From: G963676655 sp963678305
GTDB lineage: Bacteria; Verrucomicrobiota; Lentisphaeria; Victivallales; Victivallaceae
Assembly: GCA_963678305.2 (NCBI GenBank)
Contig: CAXXVV010000004.1
Span: forward strand, 124,001-188,000
Direction: 5' to 3'
Length of the DNA stretch: 64,000 nucleotides
Positions 60,480 to 64,000 of this stretch are shown one piece after another. The notes beneath the pieces are model-generated. The model was not told where the DNA came from and searched no databases. It was given only the letters and a program-made list of their open reading frames with translations. How positions within the stretch are numbered: the stretch's first letter is position 1; every line of letters starts with the position of its first letter. Both the position numbers and the translations under genes were made by a program.

Positions 60480-61680
60480 TGCGTTCTCCCGTTGGTATTT
60501 TTTGCTCAAGCTTCATATAAATATATGTTGATCCGTCTCGATTGCGACGTTTCCTGACACTTACCGGAGTTAAATAACCGGATTTTTTTAATTCGTTAAA
60601 ACCGTCGCTGCTTCCGCTGTTGTTCTTCATTGTTAAATTGACAGTGTTACCATAGCCGGCGTAATCAGTAATATAAATATCTTTCGGCAGCCATCGGGAT
60701 AATCCGACCAGCCCTTGACCGGGCCCGATCTGACATTCCTCAAATTGTTTAAAAACCTCTTGAAAGTTTTTCTGCAGTTTTAGATTTTTTAAATTTTTAT
60801 TTTTCCGATGCATCAGTTTCTGCTCGACAATACTCAATGCTCGGGAAACCGCGTCATAGTGCCGGATTCTTTCCTGCATACGCATAATTACACCTAAGCT
60901 GAAAAATACTGCTGATGTTAAAAACAAAAAAACAGCCGCGGTCTGCAAGATTCGACTGCGCCTGATTTTTAAATAGGTCGGAGATGATAATTTCTTTACT
61001 ATCCCTTTTCCTCCATCTCTGAAGTAACGCTTCGCTACGGCTAATGCACCGGTAGTCTCTAGTAAATTGTTATGTGAAACAGTTCTTTCATCGCTGTCCC
61101 ATACCGCCGGCAAGATATCGGAACTACCGGATTCAGTATTTTGCGACATAATGAATTCAGGTTCGCATTCAGGGTAATAGCACTCTTCAAATCCTGGCTC
61201 AACCAGAACTTCAACATAAGGATGAACCCAGTAATCAAAACGGCCCCCCGCGACCGACAACTCTTTGATCATATCTTCCCAGCTTTTTGCCGGTACTGCG
61301 CAACACCGTAATTTTACTTCATCGTCAAGATGTTTAACCTCTGGAAGAATCCTACCATACCACTCCATGTCCGCGAACTCCACGGGGAAGTGACAAGGCA
61401 ATTCATACTCCAACCCTTCAAACATTTCAACACGATGTAATCGCGGCATATCAAGCTCAACGATCTCTGCATCAGGAATACCGCCTATTATAATTACCGG
61501 GGCATTACGATAAAGTTTAATATTTTTCAAAACCTCGGCAAGCCGGTCACTTAAGCGAGGGAACTCTGTCATTGAACAACACCGCCGTTCTTCTTCCGGA
61601 ACGATCTCCCCGCGACGATATACGAGCTTGACGCAATACACGTCGCCGCTATGTTCCAGACATATAAGGTTTAACTTCAT
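60460..61680 (-). CDS. gspL: GspL-like (PilM/PilN-like) secretion platform protein
   Basis: 406 aa. The cytoplasmic N-terminal part (about 1-240) has an actin-like/PilM-like look (VIIIGGIPDAEIVELDMPRL), one membrane helix follows (ILQTAAVFLFLTSAVFFSLG, about 255-275), then a coiled coil and a PilN-like periplasmic domain ending GYLTPVSVRKRRNRDGSTYI. GspL recruits GspE to the membrane. GAGGGA precedes the ATG. It is the first gene of the operon; about 575 bases upstream have no gene. Confidence 0.72.
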   Translation of the reverse strand: MKLNLICLEHSGDVYCVKLVYRRGEIVPEEERRCCSMTEFPRLSDRLAEVLKNIKLYRNAPVIIIGGIPDAEIVELDMPRLHRVEMFEGLEYELPCHFPVEFADMEWYGRILPEVKHLDDEVKLRCCAVPAKSWEDMIKELSVAGGRFDYWVHPYVEVLVEPGFEECYYPECEPEFIMSQNTESGSSDILPAVWDSDERTVSHNNLLETTGALAVAKRYFRDGGKGIVKKLSSPTYLKIRRSRILQTAAVFLFLTSAVFFSLGVIMRMQERIRHYDAVSRALSIVEQKLMHRKNKNLKNLKLQKNFQEVFKQFEECQIGPGQGLVGLSRWLPKDIYITDYAGYGNTVNLTMKNNSGSSDGFNELKKSGYLTPVSVRKRRNRDGSTYIYMKLEQKIPTGERNAKNIP

Positions 61681-62255
61681 CTACTTGTTCCCTCTTAATA
61701 TACTTCCGGGAGTATCTCTGCTCTAATTCATCTTTCAGTATCAATCTGATTGAACTAAAACACAATATGCTATCTTTGATCTCTAGCGATACTTTTCACT
61801 TATCAATGATATCATCGTTGCAGAGGATTTATTGCCGGTTCACCGGGTAATCCGAACCAACCCCTCTTTTGTTCTAAACAATGACTATATATCATATTAT
61901 GAATATTCGAAAATTCAAGTTCAAAAGCAAAACTGTTCTACTCTTTTTAGTCATTGTTTTACAATCTGGTGTAGTTGAGAATAGCATCAGGAAACTTGCA
62001 GTATTGTAAAAGGATCGATATTTTCTTTGGTAAGAAGCTGTGGGAAAATAAAACAGACAAGATAAATGCCATATTCTGTAATGATTTGCGACATCTCCGA
62101 AGAGGTGCATTGTCTTAGCTCATCAATACTCAAAATGTCTTCTTTAGATATTTTACCCAATATTGATGCAGTGATTTTGGGAACACGTATAAATCAAAAA
62201 CAACTGAAAATAAATATTTAATTCATTCTCTGATATAGAATTATTGATGAAATAA
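61681..62255. other. AT-rich intergenic region upstream of the secretion operon
   Basis: About 575 bases with no supported gene. It should hold the promoter of the gsp operon. An inverted repeat, TAAACAATGACTA (61875-61887) against TAGTCATTGTTTTA (61948-61961), brackets about 60 bases. A 72-codon frame at 61892-62110 has no coding character. Confidence 0.5.
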
Positions 62256-62282
62256 TGCTGCCCGGCATGTCACCGGACAGCA
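62256..62282 (-). terminator. hairpin terminator after the partial right-end gene
   Basis: TGCTGTCCGG-TGACATG-CCGGGCAGCA on the minus strand forms a 10-bp stem with one G-U pair, 14 bases after the stop codon, followed by TTATTTCATC. The T-run is weak. Confidence 0.55.
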
Positions 62283-62296
62283 CATATAATACAATC

Positions 62297-64000
62297 TTAT
62301 TCCTTGATGACGTAGATTCTAGTCTTGTTATCAGCTGTTACTTGAACGTCAACTCCTTGAATTCCATCAAAATCCTCAATAGTCACAGTTCTAGATGTAT
62401 AATTTTCCCATAATGGGTCATACGTGGCGATGATGTGATAAGGCCCGAACTTTACCCTGCGGACTATCGGAGAAGTGTTACTCCATTGAGTTAAAGCTGA
62501 CTCATCAATACAGGTGATACCGTGATATAAGATATACTCGAATAGTTTGGCCGCCGCCATACCTTCAATCATGGCACTTACCGGTTCTGCTTCGGTTCTC
62601 AGGTATTCTGAAAGTGAGGACTTACTTATGGTGTAAACCGGAAAAGAATAATCTTCGTCATCATAGATGCTGTTGGCCGGATCTGCATCAACACCATAGT
62701 TTTGACTGGAACTGTCTATCAGTTGGAAACGAACAACATCCGAGGCAGTTACTTCAAGAATGTAAATAGCGTCATATCGATAAAATGTTGCACTGCCGCC
62801 ACCTTCCTGATCTGCAGTAAATTCAGCTCTGATACTAAGTGTATCTCCGGCTTCAGGAACCGGAGCGATGCTTGGATTATATCCGTCACTGAATCCGGAC
62901 CAACTCCATAAAACCAGGCCATCGGTACCGCAAAAGAAATTCATCATAGACATCGCTCTGAAATCTTCGTTGCGTAAAGGCAACTCTCTCCACCAGCGCC
63001 ATCCGCCACCGCCTCCATGGAGCAGGTTCCAGAAATAAGGCCGGGTCGGTTTAAGGTTTGACGCAGACAGCTTATTGGCGTATTCCACGTTTTTGTCAAT
63101 ATTATGAATTGCGTAGGCGACATTCTTAGTATTCCAGTAGAAGCAATAAACAGACGGATAGAGTAAATTTACTTCAGCAGCGATGTATTTGCCGTAAAGA
63201 TTCCAGTTTTCAAGCATTGTTGTTTCATTGACCGTGGTAAGATACCAGGTTCTGGCCCAAGGCTGCCAGCCGTATATGCCGACATCAGTCCAGCCTTGAG
63301 TGTGAGCTGTATCAACTGCTGCCAGTTGAGCATCAATAAATCCGTTATAATAATCTTCCTCAAATTGGGCCTGGTTAGATGTCGGATACCATGCTTGTTG
63401 ACGTAAGACGCTTAAATCTAATGGTTTGGCCGGATTTTCCATGTCTATCATATAATTATAGCCTCCGGTTGTAAACGGGAATAAATTGTCCCCGTACATC
63501 ACTGAGGCAATACTTGATCTACTGGGAAGTGTGTCAAAGCGTCCTGAGACATAACCTTCATCGTCCATCCAGTCATTCAGACCTAAACCTCCAACTCCTA
63601 GAAATTTTGTTCCGGTTGGAAGGTGCGACCAGGACGCTGCCGCTCCCGAGATAATATTGAACCCGTGCATTGATGCGTATTCCTTCATTTCGGCTGTATG
63701 CTGCCCTCCGTAAAGGAATTCGTTATTGAAATAGTTGAATCTGAACGGGCCTATATTACCGGCCACGTAGGGACCGGTTCCGTAAGTAAGACCATCACTG
63801 TCGCTTGATGAATAAGGATCATGCGCACCTACCGACAATGCCTGATCATTCTGGTCAACGTTGGCAAGATCATCTGTCGAGATTGAATTTGCTGTTGCTA
63901 AAGTTAAAGTGCCGGAAGTCGGCAGGGATGAAATGCTGAAAGCGATTTTATCAAAAATATTATTGATTTCCTCATAGCCTTGCCAGGCTATACCGCCAGC
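62297..64000 (-). CDS. large extracellular-looking protein, C-terminal part (5' end outside window)
   Basis: The frame is open to the right window edge (visible start of the fragment: AGGIAWQGYEEINNIFDKIA), giving at least 567 residues; the internal TTG near 63838 is not a real start. The central part suggests a TIM-barrel enzyme: DAQLAAVDTAHTQGWTDVGI, YGWQPWARTWYLT, LYPSVYCFYWNTK, then a glycine/tryptophan loop (LLHGGGGGWRWWREL) and MMNFFCGTDGLVLWSWSGFS. The C-terminal 200 residues are beta-rich (ADQEGGGSATFYRYDAIYIL, RRVKFGPYHIIATYDPLWEN). I do not recognise the family. A carbohydrate-active role is a guess from the aromatic loop and the genome style. Confidence 0.6.
   Translation of the reverse strand, partial: AGGIAWQGYEEINNIFDKIAFSISSLPTSGTLTLATANSISTDDLANVDQNDQALSVGAHDPYSSSDSDGLTYGTGPYVAGNIGPFRFNYFNNEFLYGGQHTAEMKEYASMHGFNIISGAAASWSHLPTGTKFLGVGGLGLNDWMDDEGYVSGRFDTLPSRSSIASVMYGDNLFPFTTGGYNYMIDMENPAKPLDLSVLRQQAWYPTSNQAQFEEDYYNGFIDAQLAAVDTAHTQGWTDVGIYGWQPWARTWYLTTVNETTMLENWNLYGKYIAAEVNLLYPSVYCFYWNTKNVAYAIHNIDKNVEYANKLSASNLKPTRPYFWNLLHGGGGGWRWWRELPLRNEDFRAMSMMNFFCGTDGLVLWSWSGFSDGYNPSIAPVPEAGDTLSIRAEFTADQEGGGSATFYRYDAIYILEVTASDVVRFQLIDSSSQNYGVDADPANSIYDDEDYSFPVYTISKSSLSEYLRTEAEPVSAMIEGMAAAKLFEYILYHGITCIDESALTQWSNTSPIVRRVKFGPYHIIATYDPLWENYTSRTVTIEDFDGIQGVDVQVTADNKTRIYVIKE

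Noticed and set aside
61892..62110. 72-codon leftward frame upstream of gspL
   Set aside because: Low-complexity, aromatic-rich translation typical of AT-rich non-coding DNA; no ribosome site.

Overview
The window looks like chromosome from a Gram-negative member of the PVC group, most likely a Lentisphaerota (Victivallis-like) bacterium. Supporting signs are prepilins whose N-terminus starts FTLIELLVVIAIIAILASM and ends with an H-X9-DG motif, a GntR/LacI-type hybrid sugar regulator next to divergent glycoside-hydrolase-like proteins, a formylglycine-type sulfatase, outer-membrane biogenesis genes (LptF/G permease, LpxL-like acyltransferase) and a type II secretion operon. The taxonomic call is inference, because no rRNA or marker phylogeny is available here.

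Layout. 1-13 kb is a catabolic and regulatory stretch: an AraC tail, a REP-associated (RAYT) transposase, a methyltransferase, then a leftward cluster of two intact secreted or cytosolic sugar-hydrolase-like proteins, a frameshifted third one, a prepilin and their GntR/LacI regulator. After it comes a rightward MarR - DUF1566/EF-hand - sulfatase operon with a perfect 15-bp inverted repeat in front. 13-31.5 kb is housekeeping: flavin reductase, LptF/G permease, rpsU (too short for ordinary ORF lists), rpoD, mfd, penicillin-binding protein 1C coupled to an alpha-2-macroglobulin, an RsuA-type pseudouridine synthase, an LpxL-like acyltransferase and tRNA-Ala(GGC). Its intergenic gaps hold three repeat families: REP-like hairpins, an ATCAAACYGTCTGAT motif, and a roughly 200-bp chain of small hairpins found twice.

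From just after the tRNA (31.6 kb) to about 40 kb the base composition becomes clearly AT-rich and a seven-gene leftward operon appears. In transcription order it encodes a thymidylate-kinase-like protein fused to a hydroxymethyl-dU DNA kinase / thymine pyrophosphorylase helical domain, a thymidylate-synthase homologue, an HD phosphohydrolase, a ThsB-like TIR protein, an Nmad2 (nucleotide-modification-associated) protein, a TIR-TIR-SLOG protein and a second ThsB-like TIR protein. This joins a predicted thymine-hypermodification pathway to a Thoeris-like NAD+/signal-nucleotide immune module, and it is the best candidate for an undescribed system.

40.2-50.5 kb is a second accessory block, also leftward except for one gene. 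It holds an excisionase-like HTH, a Ser/Thr kinase, a PP2C phosphatase and a vWA protein (resembling TerY-P triads), two sigma-like regulators (one with an RNA-polymerase alpha-CTD-like tail), a winged-helix regulator overlapping a membrane M48-type protease, and a HerA/VirD4-type ATPase coupled to a zinc-finger protein. 50.6-61.7 kb is a type II secretion operon (gspL-M-C-D-x-E-F-H-I-J-K) with overlapping genes, no gspG and a DUF2059-like gene inserted. The window ends inside a large secreted-looking protein that runs off the right edge.
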